DNA from: Sphingobacterium siyangense
Lineage (GTDB): Bacteria; Bacteroidota; Bacteroidia; Sphingobacteriales; Sphingobacteriaceae
DNA length: 60,686 nucleotides
NCBI RefSeq assembly: GCF_007830445.1
Contig: NZ_VLKR01000034.1
Span: 1-60,686, forward strand
Direction of reading: 5' to 3'
A program made the translations under genes and the position numbers. Below are positions 17,501 through 26,728 of this stretch, one piece after another. The notes under the pieces were generated by a model, which worked only from the letters and a program-made list of their open reading frames with translations, was not told the origin of the DNA and did not search any database. Position 1 is the first letter of the stretch. Each line of letters begins with the position of its first letter.

Positions 17501-18643
17501 CTAATTTTCTTTCTCACACCAGTCCAGCAGTGGCTTGTATAAGCTCTGAATATCTTTCGGGTTATTGTCTTTATACAGGCGGAACAATTCGGCGTTAAAT
17601 TCATCTGCTTTGGGAAATCCTTTTTTATTGACCATCATATCGTTGACGTTTTCAACAATCTGGCCAAAAAGATCATGATCATCTCCAAACTTGTCGTAAC
17701 AATATAAGATGAAAAGTCCCCAAGTTAAATACTCATCAAATACTTTTACCGGACTTGGATAATGAACTGTACTTTTGTTTTCTATATCTACCCATAAGTC
17801 TCTATTGTTGAATATTGTATCAATCTGTTTTTTGTTTTTTTCGCTCAATGGACCTACGTAGTTGTGGTCTATCTCCGTGAAAATAATGCGTGTATTGAAT
17901 GCTTTTTTGAATTTTGGGCTCCAGGATTCGTCTTCGCGGAGGGTGGGTAAAAAAAGCAAAATTTCTTTGAAACCTTTGTACTTGAAGGTGTGAGTCGCAT
18001 TCATCCCGGCAATCAGAGGGGAAGTCAATACACGATAGCTATTGATTGTATAATCGAACTTCTTTTCTAACCATTCTTTATGCTCGGCAATGGAAGCATA
18101 TTCCTGATATGCTGTACGAAGGCTGTCGTAATAGCCTTGATGCTCTTTGTAGAATGCCCGGTATCCGCTCTTTCTGGCGAATTCTTCCAGGTCGTTTTTG
18201 TAAGCGGGGATAGGATTTGATTTCACCTGATAATTTCCAACTCCTCTCGCTGGAAAAATATAGATGTTTGTAGGTACTAATTGGTCGTTTTTAAATTTAA
18301 AGCCATATACATTGGCCGCTAAGAGGAAATAGTTCGTTAGATTCGCTCGTAGTTGCTGGTCAAATTTCTTTACGATAGGCAGATTGGAAAATGGGGTAAA
18401 ATGTGCTTTGACCTCTTCAAAATACGCCGTATTCTGCTTGGTCATGTTTGGATTTTCCTTACCAAAGTCAGTTATCGCAAAGATAATATAGATGAGTTCC
18501 TGTGCCTCATTGATTTCAATAGTTGTCTTGCCGTCGTTTTGGGCAATATAGGCTTTGCTAAAATCGACGTCTTTTTCTTGGCAGATGGCCAGGTTAGCCA
18601 GTAATACAAAGCATATTAAAATAAAAAAGATATTCCTTTTCAT
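17501..18643 (-). CDS. DUF4932-like exported protein with degenerate metallopeptidase motif
   Basis: A 380-residue protein with signal peptide (ending NLAICQ). Segments LTSPLIAGMNATHTF, then IIFTEIDHNYVGPL, resemble DUF4932 proteins of Bacteroidota, in which I recall a histidine-led H-E-x-x-H zinc site followed by V-x-P-L. Here the site is T-E-I-D-H (256-260): the first histidine is replaced by threonine, so peptidase activity is doubtful. It may be a non-catalytic relative. It is a single gene with a 271-bp upstream gap shared with the second sigma factor on the other strand. The family call is from memory of motifs. Confidence 0.6.
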   Translation of the reverse strand: MKRNIFFILICFVLLANLAICQEKDVDFSKAYIAQNDGKTTIEINEAQELIYIIFAITDFGKENPNMTKQNTAYFEEVKAHFTPFSNLPIVKKFDQQLRANLTNYFLLAANVYGFKFKNDQLVPTNIYIFPARGVGNYQVKSNPIPAYKNDLEEFARKSGYRAFYKEHQGYYDSLRTAYQEYASIAEHKEWLEKKFDYTINSYRVLTSPLIAGMNATHTFKYKGFKEILLFLPTLREDESWSPKFKKAFNTRIIFTEIDHNYVGPLSEKNKKQIDTIFNNRDLWVDIENKSTVHYPSPVKVFDEYLTWGLFILYCYDKFGDDHDLFGQIVENVNDMMVNKKGFPKADEFNAELFRLYKDNNPKDIQSLYKPLLDWCEKEN

Positions 18644-18914
18644 CGTATCGTTATTTCATATAATTATTGATAAGACATGTTGCTGATAGCATAACGTTTT
18701 ACCGGTTATGGTCATGTCTGATTGGGGATTTCACTATGAAATGAAATATTCCCGACTGCAATTATAGGGAGATTTCTGCTTGTTTTATAATAAAATTTGT
18801 ACAATTAGAAATGAATTCTGCTAATTGAAAAGGTAATATATTCAATTTGTTTAATTTAATATTGATCTTAACTTAATACTGAGGAAACCTTGTGCTTTTA
18901 TTTTTGACAGCGCA

Positions 18915-19439
18915 ATGGAACACATTCAGCCTATCAAATCTTCCAATCAGAAAAGTTTCAATCTCGTATACGAAAAGTACCATCGACAGATTTACGGTTT
19001 TGTACTCAAGCGTACGCAATCGGATTATATTGCAGAGGAGGTAACGCAGCTGACCTTTATCAAACTCTGGAACCAAAGGGAGAAGCTCGACGAGCAGCTC
19101 AGTATTCTGTTGCAGCTTTTCGGTATGGCGCGGCAAGTCATGATCGATCTGCTGCGCAAGGAGGCTACACGTTTCAAATACGAAGGGCAGACAGCGGTGA
19201 CACCTTTTACCGATAGTCTGATCCGGGCAATTGAAAATAAAGACCTTTTGCGTATGATGGAAAAAGATATCCAGAATATGCCGGCGATGCGTCGGAAGGT
19301 CTTTGAACTGAGCCGTAAAGAAGGTCTTTCCCATAAAGAGATTGCTGCTCAATTTTCAATTTCCACAAAAACCGTGGAACAGCATATCAGTAAAGCACTT
19401 CTTCAACTCAAACAACATCTCTATTCCATTATGCTATAA
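18915..19439 (+). CDS. ECF RNA polymerase sigma factor (FecI-like), locus 2
   Basis: A 174-residue ECF sigma factor. Region 2 (about 12-80) has FNLVYEKYHRQIYGFVLKR and a core-binding helix EEVTQLTFIKLWNQR. Region 4 (about 115-170) has MPAMRRKVFELSRKEGLSH and the helix-turn-helix EIAAQFSISTKTVEQHISKA. It opens the second five-gene locus and is followed 83 bp later by its FecR partner. It is only distantly similar to the sigma factor at 3355, so the two loci probably answer to different signals. Confidence 0.93.
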   Translation: MEHIQPIKSSNQKSFNLVYEKYHRQIYGFVLKRTQSDYIAEEVTQLTFIKLWNQREKLDEQLSILLQLFGMARQVMIDLLRKEATRFKYEGQTAVTPFTDSLIRAIENKDLLRMMEKDIQNMPAMRRKVFELSRKEGLSHKEIAAQFSISTKTVEQHISKALLQLKQHLYSIML

Positions 19440-19522
19440 GTCCTTTATGTTAAGTATCGGCGCCCTTTATTAAATAATTGTTAAGAACTAAGGGATGTCG
19501 TGCTGGCCTGCGTAATAGGAGT

Positions 19523-20581
19523 ATGAAGCATGATAAAAAGCAGCATCAGATCAAAAAGAAGATCTGGAAAATGCCCTTCCTCGTGAACGAACTTTTCAAG
19601 GACGAAGATTGGGAGAAATTTGATAGCACAGCAATGGAGGAGCCTGTGCCTACTGAAACGATGAAAACGTTTATACAGACTGCCATTCAAAATCAGGAAA
19701 AAGCGCAGGATCGAAAGGCATTACATCGGTATCGTTTGGTAACGCTACTGCGCTACAGTGCCGCAGCTGCAGTTCTCTTTTTCTTTTCCTTCCATTTTGT
19801 TACCTGGTGGACAAAAGATTCAGTTGTACAGCCAGATGCTCAGCGGTTCGCTGCTAAACCAGTTATAGCGCATCAAGATACAGTCTGGACTTCAATAGAA
19901 AATAAAAATCCCTATAGTATAACGCTGGATCTACCCGATGGATCCCATGTGCGGTTGTTCGCACAAAGCCATATTCGCTATGTGAAAAATTTTGTTGTCA
20001 ATGCCCGTGATATTGAACTTAGCGGTAAAGCCTACTTTGATGTAGCATCGGATCCGAAACGCCCATTTTCGGTGTTTGCCAGCGGGACTAAAACAACGGC
20101 GCTTGGTACATCCTTTACCATTAATACCAAATTGAAGCGTCAGGCTGTGACTGTGGCATTACATACAGGTAAGGTGCTTGTATCCTCGCTTACAAACGGT
20201 TTCAAACAGATTTTTTTAGCTGACCCGGGCCAAAAGCTGACAGTTGATTCACGGGGTGCAACAAGAATTGAAGCCGTCAATAAAAAACAACCATTGAACA
20301 TGCCTGATCTGTCTGCCCCGGATTTGTTAAATCTGAAAAATACACCAATGCCTGCTGTGCTAAAGGCGTTAGAAACTGCATTTAAAAAACAGATCCATTT
20401 GGGCGACAAGGGTATTGCCGCCATCCATTATACAGGTGAGATTGATGTACATCACGATTCATTGAAGGATATCTTGACAACAATCTGCTTGATCAATGAA
20501 TTGCGCTTTGTCGCCAATGCGGATGGAAGTTATACGCTATACAAACAGGAAAATACAATTACTGAACATCTAAACAACTAA
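19523..20581 (+). CDS. FecR-family anti-sigma factor, locus 2
   Basis: A 352-residue inner-membrane protein. The ATG at 19523 is preceded by taggag and is preferred over the frame's earlier non-ATG opening at 19478. A lysine-rich cytoplasmic segment (1-70) is followed by one membrane helix (about 76-94), the FecR domain (about 125-240; ELSGKAYFDVAS, TTALGTSFTIN, VALHTGKVLVSS) and a DUF4974 end (about 275-345). It should hold the sigma factor at 18915 inactive until signalled. It ends 5 bp before the SusC gene. Confidence 0.92.
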   Translation: MKHDKKQHQIKKKIWKMPFLVNELFKDEDWEKFDSTAMEEPVPTETMKTFIQTAIQNQEKAQDRKALHRYRLVTLLRYSAAAAVLFFFSFHFVTWWTKDSVVQPDAQRFAAKPVIAHQDTVWTSIENKNPYSITLDLPDGSHVRLFAQSHIRYVKNFVVNARDIELSGKAYFDVASDPKRPFSVFASGTKTTALGTSFTINTKLKRQAVTVALHTGKVLVSSLTNGFKQIFLADPGQKLTVDSRGATRIEAVNKKQPLNMPDLSAPDLLNLKNTPMPAVLKALETAFKKQIHLGDKGIAAIHYTGEIDVHHDSLKDILTTICLINELRFVANADGSYTLYKQENTITEHLNN

Positions 20582-20586
20582 CAGAT

Positions 20587-23500
20587 ATGCTCAACAAGAA
20601 AAATCCACAAAAAAAGAACCTGCTTATTTTTGCGTTGCTTTCCGCTGGACTTACCCATGTACATGCGCAGCAGCAACAAGTGAAAGGAGCTGTACAAAAT
20701 GAAAAGGGCGAGTTTCTCCCTGGAGTCAGCGTTAAGGCTATTCAGGTCAATGGAGGTCCAAGTGTGACCACCAGTACGAATAGCCAGGGGCTATTCCATT
20801 TTCAGAATTTAGTAGAACATGCAGGCTATCGATTTGTGTTTTCGGCTGTAGGATTTCAGTCCGATACGTTATCGGGTTATGTTATTGAAGCAAGAAAGCC
20901 TTTGTCGTTGAGTGTGAAACTTCAGCAGAGTGCGGTTAAACTGGATGAGGTCGTCATTGGTTATGGCCGTGTATCCAGAAAGGATCTGACGAGCTCCATC
21001 AGCACCATCAAAGCGGAAGATGCGAACGTCGGCGTATTTACTTCGCCAGCACAGATGCTGCAGGGGAAAGTTGCCGGCCTGACGATTTCGAGCAACAACA
21101 GTAATCCCAATGCGACGCCTTCGGTTAGTCTCCGGGGAGCGTCAACGTTACGTAGTGGAGAAGCGATGGAACCCTACTATGTGATCGATGGGGTTCCGGG
21201 CGCATCGCTGGCTTTGGTAGCGCCCGATGATATTGCCTCTATTGACGTGCTTCGTGATGCCTCAGCGACCGCAATTTATGGCTCAAAAGCGGCCAATGGC
21301 GTTATTATCGTTACAACGAAGCGTGGGAAATCAGGGCAGACCAATATCAATTACAACGGCTATCTGGCGATCGATAAAGTGGCTAAGCACTATGAGATGA
21401 TGAATGCGGCGCAATACCGGTCTTATGTCAATGATAATGGATTTTCGATGGAACCAACGGACGACTTGGGAGCAGATACCGATTGGCAAAGAGCTGTGGA
21501 GCGAACAGGGATATCGAACAACCATAATATATCCATTCTTGGAGGAGCAGAAAAAACACAGTATAGCATCAGTCTCAATACCATTAAAAACAATGGCGTT
21601 ATCAAAGGGACTGATATGGGGCGGCAGATTGCTCGAGCGTTTTTGCAGACCAAGGCGCTGAATGACCGGCTGATGGCTTCTTTCAATATCAACGCAAGTA
21701 TCACCAAGCAGAATGATGTGCTCGCTTTGGATCAGGGACTCAGCGTGTATGATGCGATGTATTATTACCTACCTGTATCGCCATTACGAAATACCGATGG
21801 TTCCTGGTTTGAAAAACCCGACCGTTCGCAATATGCCAATCCACTTTCCTTAATTGAAGAGAATACAAATTTTTCTAAAACTAAGGTGCTCCAGGCGCAT
21901 GCAAAACTGGGCTATGAGATCTTGCCCGGGTTAACCTATACTATTGATCTTTCGCTGCAAAACAGGCAGTTTAACAATGCACAGTACTACTCGATGTTTT
22001 CGATGGCAGCACGTGGTCAGAATGGCAAATCTATCCGTGCCGCGGTAGAAGATGAACGGAAAGTGATGGAAATGAACCTGAGTTATGAAAAGACATTCGC
22101 CGGAAAACATAAGGTAGCTGCACTGGCAGGTTATTCATGGGAGGAGAACAACAATAACGATGGCTTTCAATTGACGACTTCCGATTATTACAGTGACGAT
22201 TTGAGTTATTATAATCCGGGTATGGCCAATGTAGTTGATTTGTTGGGCTTTGGGAACTATTATCTTTCCACTTTGCGTATGATATCTGTTTATGGCCGTG
22301 TGAATTATGCCTACAATAACAAGTATCTCCTACAGGCAACGGTAAGACGCGACGGTTCCTCGGCTTTCGGAAGCAACAATCGTTGGGCAACATTCCCTTC
22401 GGTGTCTGCGGCGTGGCGCCTTTCGGAGGAATCATTCATCCGTGAAACCGGAATTTTTGATGACTTAAAGCTGCGTGCAGGTTTCGGGGTGAGTGGCAAC
22501 TCATTGGGCTTTGACGCATTTACAGCGCAGTCTGTACGTGGTGCCTCATCCAAGTTTTTCGATTATGTAAGTGCCGATGGCCAGGTAAGCCCATTACGTA
22601 CTTTGATGGTGCTGCGCAATAGCAATCCGAACCTCAAATGGGAAACAACCAGTATGATTAACCTAGGCCTGGATTTCGGATTTCTGAAAAATCGCCTGAC
22701 AGGGTCTTTGGAGGTCTATAAAAAGAAAACGAGTGACCTGATTTATGATTATCAGGTAAGCAAATCGAAATATATTTATCCAACGCTGACTGCCAATGTT
22801 GGTGAAATTGAGAACAAGGGGATTGAACTGAGTCTGAATGCAAAGGCCATTGATAAAGAGGATTTCAAATGGAATACCGGATTGGTGCTATCACACAACA
22901 CCAATAAGGTGGTGAGCATTGCCAACGAGCAGTTTACGCAGGATTATATCGAATTGTCGGATCTCGGTGGCGCTGGGCAGACCAATGTATTTCAGCAGAG
23001 GCTGACACCGGGAGCACCTATAGGTCAGTTTTATACCTGGGAATGGGCCGGCTACAACGATGAAGGAGTGTCGGTATTCTATACCCGAGATGAGAAAACG
23101 GGCGAGCGTACCGGCGAAACAACCACAACGCCACAGAAGAAAGATCAGGCTGTGACGGGAAGTCCACAGCCCAAGTTGACACTGGGTTGGAACAATAGCT
23201 TTTCGTATAAGAATTTTTCTTTAAACGGAATGTTCCAAGGTGCTTTTGGACAGAAAATTATGAACGCTACACGTGCGCGCCATTCAAACGTTGTTGGTAA
23301 TGCTGGGCAGAAAAACGTGCTTGCCAGCGTTGTGGAAACCGAGCGCATGACGGATATCAATGCACATTACCTATCCGATCGTTACCTGGAGAATGGAAGC
23401 TATCTGCGCTTGGCTTATGTTACGTTGGCCTATACGATACCGATGAAAAATATACCGATTAAAAACCTAAGAGTATATGCAACGATGAACAACGTATTTG

Positions 23501-23625
23501 TGCTGACGAAATATAAAGGTATTGATCCCGAGGTGGGCTTAGGTGGCCTGACTCCGGGAATTGATAACCGCCAGACCTACCCACGGACGCGAACGTTTAT
23601 GTTTGGCCTTAACTTTAATTTATAA
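20587..23625 (+). CDS. SusC/RagA-family TonB-linked outer-membrane transporter, locus 2
   Basis: A 1012-residue transporter with signal peptide at 1-27 (ending HVHA). A carboxypeptidase-regulatory-like domain spans about 31-113 (VKGAVQNEKGEFLPGVSVKA). The SusC signature LDEVVIGYGRVSRKD lies at 119-133. The plug (about 134-245) contains LRGASTLRSGE and LRDASATAIYGSKAANG. The barrel ends in the aromatic strand TFMFGLNFNL. No STN domain is seen. It is about 90 residues shorter than the locus 1 transporter. With SusD at 23720 it should import a ligand processed by the phosphatase at 25379. Confidence 0.95.
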   Translation: MLNKKNPQKKNLLIFALLSAGLTHVHAQQQQVKGAVQNEKGEFLPGVSVKAIQVNGGPSVTTSTNSQGLFHFQNLVEHAGYRFVFSAVGFQSDTLSGYVIEARKPLSLSVKLQQSAVKLDEVVIGYGRVSRKDLTSSISTIKAEDANVGVFTSPAQMLQGKVAGLTISSNNSNPNATPSVSLRGASTLRSGEAMEPYYVIDGVPGASLALVAPDDIASIDVLRDASATAIYGSKAANGVIIVTTKRGKSGQTNINYNGYLAIDKVAKHYEMMNAAQYRSYVNDNGFSMEPTDDLGADTDWQRAVERTGISNNHNISILGGAEKTQYSISLNTIKNNGVIKGTDMGRQIARAFLQTKALNDRLMASFNINASITKQNDVLALDQGLSVYDAMYYYLPVSPLRNTDGSWFEKPDRSQYANPLSLIEENTNFSKTKVLQAHAKLGYEILPGLTYTIDLSLQNRQFNNAQYYSMFSMAARGQNGKSIRAAVEDERKVMEMNLSYEKTFAGKHKVAALAGYSWEENNNNDGFQLTTSDYYSDDLSYYNPGMANVVDLLGFGNYYLSTLRMISVYGRVNYAYNNKYLLQATVRRDGSSAFGSNNRWATFPSVSAAWRLSEESFIRETGIFDDLKLRAGFGVSGNSLGFDAFTAQSVRGASSKFFDYVSADGQVSPLRTLMVLRNSNPNLKWETTSMINLGLDFGFLKNRLTGSLEVYKKKTSDLIYDYQVSKSKYIYPTLTANVGEIENKGIELSLNAKAIDKEDFKWNTGLVLSHNTNKVVSIANEQFTQDYIELSDLGGAGQTNVFQQRLTPGAPIGQFYTWEWAGYNDEGVSVFYTRDEKTGERTGETTTTPQKKDQAVTGSPQPKLTLGWNNSFSYKNFSLNGMFQGAFGQKIMNATRARHSNVVGNAGQKNVLASVVETERMTDINAHYLSDRYLENGSYLRLAYVTLAYTIPMKNIPIKNLRVYATMNNVFVLTKYKGIDPEVGLGGLTPGIDNRQTYPRTRTFMFGLNFNL

Positions 23626-23719
23626 GACAGACCTGTGGGATGGAAAACTTTTTATCGAAACAATCCTGTTGACATAAATGGAGCATGCCACATGGCCTAT
23701 AGAACAAGAAATAATTTAT

Positions 23720-25369
23720 ATGAAACCAACACTATTAATTCGTTTATTAACCTTATCAGCATTGAGTTTTTCGCTGGGATCTTGTACCGATCTGGATGTT
23801 GATATAAAATCACAGCTGACGGAATTTCCGGATTCGGAACGTGCGGCCGAGGCGATTCTTGCCGATGTATATGCCGCTTATCGAGGCGCAATGGGGCGCG
23901 ATCATTGGATGGTGCAAACACTCTCGGCAGATGAAGCAGTGAGTGTTTCCATGGGAACAGACTGGTTTGATGGCGGTCGATACCGCGAATTCCATCTGCA
24001 CAATTGGAACGCAGACAATGGCCTCTTGCCAAGTATCTGGAACGATGCTTCCACTGGAATCACCTTAGCCAATAATGCCATCGCATTATTCGGGGAAGAT
24101 AAAGAAAAGTTGACTGCACCTGCCCGCGCAATCCGTGCTTATTATTATTTTATACTGATGGATAATTTTGGCGCCGCACCGTTGATCACAGGGCCTGTTG
24201 ATGCTGTCCCCGCACGTTCAAACCGTGCTGAAATTTGCCGTTTTATTGAGGCCGAATTGCTTGCGGTGAAGGATTTGTTACCGACCACAGTTTCTGTAGC
24301 AACCTATGGAAAAGCAACGAAATATATGGCCGAAGCATTGCTGGCTAAATTGTATCTCAACTGGGCTGTTTATACGGCTACGGACGTAGCCAATTACAAT
24401 CCAAGTGCACAAAATGAAAAGTTAAATGATGTGGTTGCGATGTGCGACCAGATTATTTCCTCAGGACAGTTTAACCTGACAAGCCACAAGTTTATGGCCA
24501 AGTTTCGCCCCGATAATGGTTATCAGGTAAAGGATTTTATATTTGCCATACCCTATGATCGTGAAAAACAGCAGGGTATGACTTATTCGCGCTTCTGGAT
24601 ACATCGCAGTGCCCAAAATCAGTTTGCAACATTGCCTCAAAGTGTTGGGGGGACTTTTCGTGTATTACCGAGCTATTTGGAGAAATTTAATCTGGCAGGC
24701 GACGAAAGGAATGCCTCATACATCGGCGGTAAGCAATATTACTGGTCAAATTATACAGAAGATAAGACTCGACCTTTTCTGATCAGAACTTCCAAACGCG
24801 GCATAGATCAGGATTATAATGCTGCGGATGCAGATGCGCAGTTTGATTGGCAACTGGAGACCACTAAAGAAATTACTTTGCGTTCGGATGGTGCGGCCAC
24901 ACTGAATGTAGGTAACGACCAAAAGGGGCGCTCAATGGGGTACAGATCCATTAAGTTTTATATGGACGTAGCCGTTACATCAGCCAATCAGCGTAATCAG
25001 AGCAATGATGTACCTGTATTTCGCTATGCCGATATCCTGTTGATGAAAGCGGAGGCTATACTCCGTGGGGCTACCGCGACCAATGGTCAGACCGCACAAT
25101 CTTTGGTTAATCAGATCCGAGCCTATGTTAATGCACCTGTGCTCACGGCTGCCCCAAGTCTGCAGGATGTGTTGGATGAGCGGGCACGTGAGTTTGCTGA
25201 TGAATCCTGGCGTAGAAATGACCTGATCCGTTACGGAAAATTTGAAGATAACTGGGGATTCCGATCGCTGTATCCTGCCGGCATGAGCGAGAAGTTCCGT
25301 CGTATTTTTCCCGTACCAACAACTGTATTAAACGTAAACACCCACTGGCAACAAAATCCTGGTTATTAA
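23720..25369 (+). CDS. SusD/RagB-family surface lipoprotein, locus 2
   Basis: A 549-residue lipoprotein. The ATG at 23720 gives a standard lipoprotein signal with lipobox S-L-G-S-C (Cys22); the frame extends to 23678, which would put 14 unlikely residues before the signal. SusD marks include a helix region ARAIRAYYYFILMDNFGAAP, then VPVFRYADILLMKAEAILR, and near the end a D-E-R-A-R-E-F-A-D-E-S-W-R-R-N-D motif. It pairs with SusC at 20587 and ends 9 bp before the phosphatase gene. Confidence 0.94.
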   Translation: MKPTLLIRLLTLSALSFSLGSCTDLDVDIKSQLTEFPDSERAAEAILADVYAAYRGAMGRDHWMVQTLSADEAVSVSMGTDWFDGGRYREFHLHNWNADNGLLPSIWNDASTGITLANNAIALFGEDKEKLTAPARAIRAYYYFILMDNFGAAPLITGPVDAVPARSNRAEICRFIEAELLAVKDLLPTTVSVATYGKATKYMAEALLAKLYLNWAVYTATDVANYNPSAQNEKLNDVVAMCDQIISSGQFNLTSHKFMAKFRPDNGYQVKDFIFAIPYDREKQQGMTYSRFWIHRSAQNQFATLPQSVGGTFRVLPSYLEKFNLAGDERNASYIGGKQYYWSNYTEDKTRPFLIRTSKRGIDQDYNAADADAQFDWQLETTKEITLRSDGAATLNVGNDQKGRSMGYRSIKFYMDVAVTSANQRNQSNDVPVFRYADILLMKAEAILRGATATNGQTAQSLVNQIRAYVNAPVLTAAPSLQDVLDERAREFADESWRRNDLIRYGKFEDNWGFRSLYPAGMSEKFRRIFPVPTTVLNVNTHWQQNPGY

Positions 25370-25378
25370 AATCTATTA

Positions 25379-26383
25379 ATGAAACGCAGAACTTTTATGA
25401 AAAATTCCCTGGGCACGGCGATTACAGCCGGCCTGGGCGGAATTACGCTCAGTAGTTTCGGTCTGACAAAACCTACGCAACTTGAAAGCGAAGATATACA
25501 ACAGCTTTTGAAACCCAAAGATGCCTATGATCTTCATTTTATGGCTGTAGGCGACTGGGGACGCAATGGTGCCGACCATCAGTTGGCTGTAGCGGGACAG
25601 ATGGGCCAATGGGCCGATCAGCATCCCAATGACTTTATCATTTCTACCGGTGATAATTTTTACCCTTCCGGAGTGGTCAGTGAACATGATCCCCTGTGGC
25701 ATTATTCGTTTGAAAATATCTATACCGCATTTTCGCTGCAATGGGACTGGTATCCCATTTTGGGAAACCACGATTATAAATCAGATCCCGATGCACAGGT
25801 ACGTTATAGTACGATCAGCAGACGTTGGAAGATGCTTGCGCGTTATTACAGCAAGACATTTGCACTTAAGGATGGAAAAAAAGTACTGATGGCCTTTATC
25901 GATACTAATCCGATGATTCCTGAATTTTACAGTAACAGCGAGTATGGGCCACATGTTGCGGGACAGCAACCCGAGAAACAGCTGGCCTGGCTAGATCAGC
26001 TACTGGAAAACTCGGATGCCCATTGGAAAATTGTCGTCGGTCATCATCCCCTGTATACGGCGGGGCCGCGGACGACGAATTACGACACCCTGGCAGTTCG
26101 AAAAGTCTTGGAGTCTATCTTTGAAAAGCGGGGAGTAGATATCTACCTTTCAGGACATGAACATTCGTTGCAGCACTTAAAAGTGGAAGGCAAGAAGTTT
26201 CATCAGTTTATCTCAGGGGCAGGATCAGAGGTAACGCCTGTAAAAACCGATCTGCCGTATAGTCGTTTTGCGAAAGATCAATACGGGTTTTTCTCTTTCT
26301 CGATCAGTAGCGAAGAAATAGCTTGTCAGGTTATCAGCCATGAAGGTATAGAGCTGTATCGGACAGTGCTTACAAAAGTATAA
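25379..26383 (+). CDS. Purple-acid-phosphatase-like metallophosphoesterase, locus 2
   Basis: A 334-residue exported phosphatase. The N terminus MKRRTFMKNSLGTAITAG has a twin-arginine-like start and a hydrophobic stretch, so Tat export is possible. The five metal motifs appear in order: AVGDWGRNG, STGDNFYPSG, LGNHDYKSD, VVGHHPLYTAG and LSGHEHSLQ. GDWG, the Tyr after GDNF and GHHP are characteristic of the small purple acid phosphatases related to tartrate-resistant acid phosphatase, which carry a di-iron site. It closes locus 2, as the other phosphoesterase closes locus 1. The substrate is unknown but is probably a phosphomonoester. Confidence 0.92.
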   Translation: MKRRTFMKNSLGTAITAGLGGITLSSFGLTKPTQLESEDIQQLLKPKDAYDLHFMAVGDWGRNGADHQLAVAGQMGQWADQHPNDFIISTGDNFYPSGVVSEHDPLWHYSFENIYTAFSLQWDWYPILGNHDYKSDPDAQVRYSTISRRWKMLARYYSKTFALKDGKKVLMAFIDTNPMIPEFYSNSEYGPHVAGQQPEKQLAWLDQLLENSDAHWKIVVGHHPLYTAGPRTTNYDTLAVRKVLESIFEKRGVDIYLSGHEHSLQHLKVEGKKFHQFISGAGSEVTPVKTDLPYSRFAKDQYGFFSFSISSEEIACQVISHEGIELYRTVLTKV

Positions 26384-26411
26384 GGTAATAGGGCAGGAGG
26401 TGTGGAGCAGA

Positions 26412-26598
26412 TTCGTACTTGCTTCGTACCTGCTTCGTACCTTATTCGGATGTGATACAGATATTGTACAGCTGCTGAACAGCTATCGTACAGACCCTGA
26501 ACAGGAATTACCTGGTCGGAATTTGGTCAATAGTGGTTACCAGATTGTCGAGCTCCGAAGGTGGTCCGAACACAATACGAACACAACCCGAATACATT
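26412..26598. repeat. Seventeen-unit 11-nt-periodic, dyad-symmetric array
   Basis: The stretch divides into 17 consecutive 11-nt units whose core moves in blocks. TTCG begins units at 26412, 26423, 26434 and 26445. ACAG occurs at 26457, 26468, 26479, 26490 and 26501. TGGT or TTGT occurs at 26513, 26524, 26534, 26545 and 26562. CGAA occurs at 26556, 26567, 26578 and 26589. The TTCG and CGAA blocks are reverse complements with exact 11-nt steps, so the array has two-fold symmetry about 26502. The remaining positions of each unit vary. It is not coding (11 is not a multiple of 3) and not a CRISPR. No function is known to me. Confidence 0.8.
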
Positions 26599-26673
26599 GG
26601 CGCTCGAGGTAAAAAAACACAGACTAGTCTAGGCTAAAAAAGCGGATTGGATTGAAAAAGGTCTGATTGGATA

Positions 26674-26718
26674 GAAGCATTCATCTGACGCATTTTTTGC
26701 GCGTCAGATGAATGCTTC
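26674..26718. terminator. Perfect 18-bp hairpin with T run in its loop
   Basis: 26674-26691 pairs without mismatch with 26701-26718 around a 9-nt loop (attttttgc). It lies between the converging phosphatase (+) and small membrane protein (-) genes, so a two-way terminator is the simplest reading. No T run follows either arm, which is unusual. Confidence 0.5.
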
Positions 26719-26728
26719 ATACGTTGTG

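Noticed and set aside
26412..26598. Reading the 11-nt array as a CRISPR
   Set aside because: Units are far too short, there are no equal-length unique spacers, and no cas genes are in the window.
26400..26612. A 70-codon open frame across the 11-nt array
   Set aside because: It is a by-product of the repeat: 11 nt is not a multiple of 3, the residue mix is unnatural and there is no ribosome-binding site.
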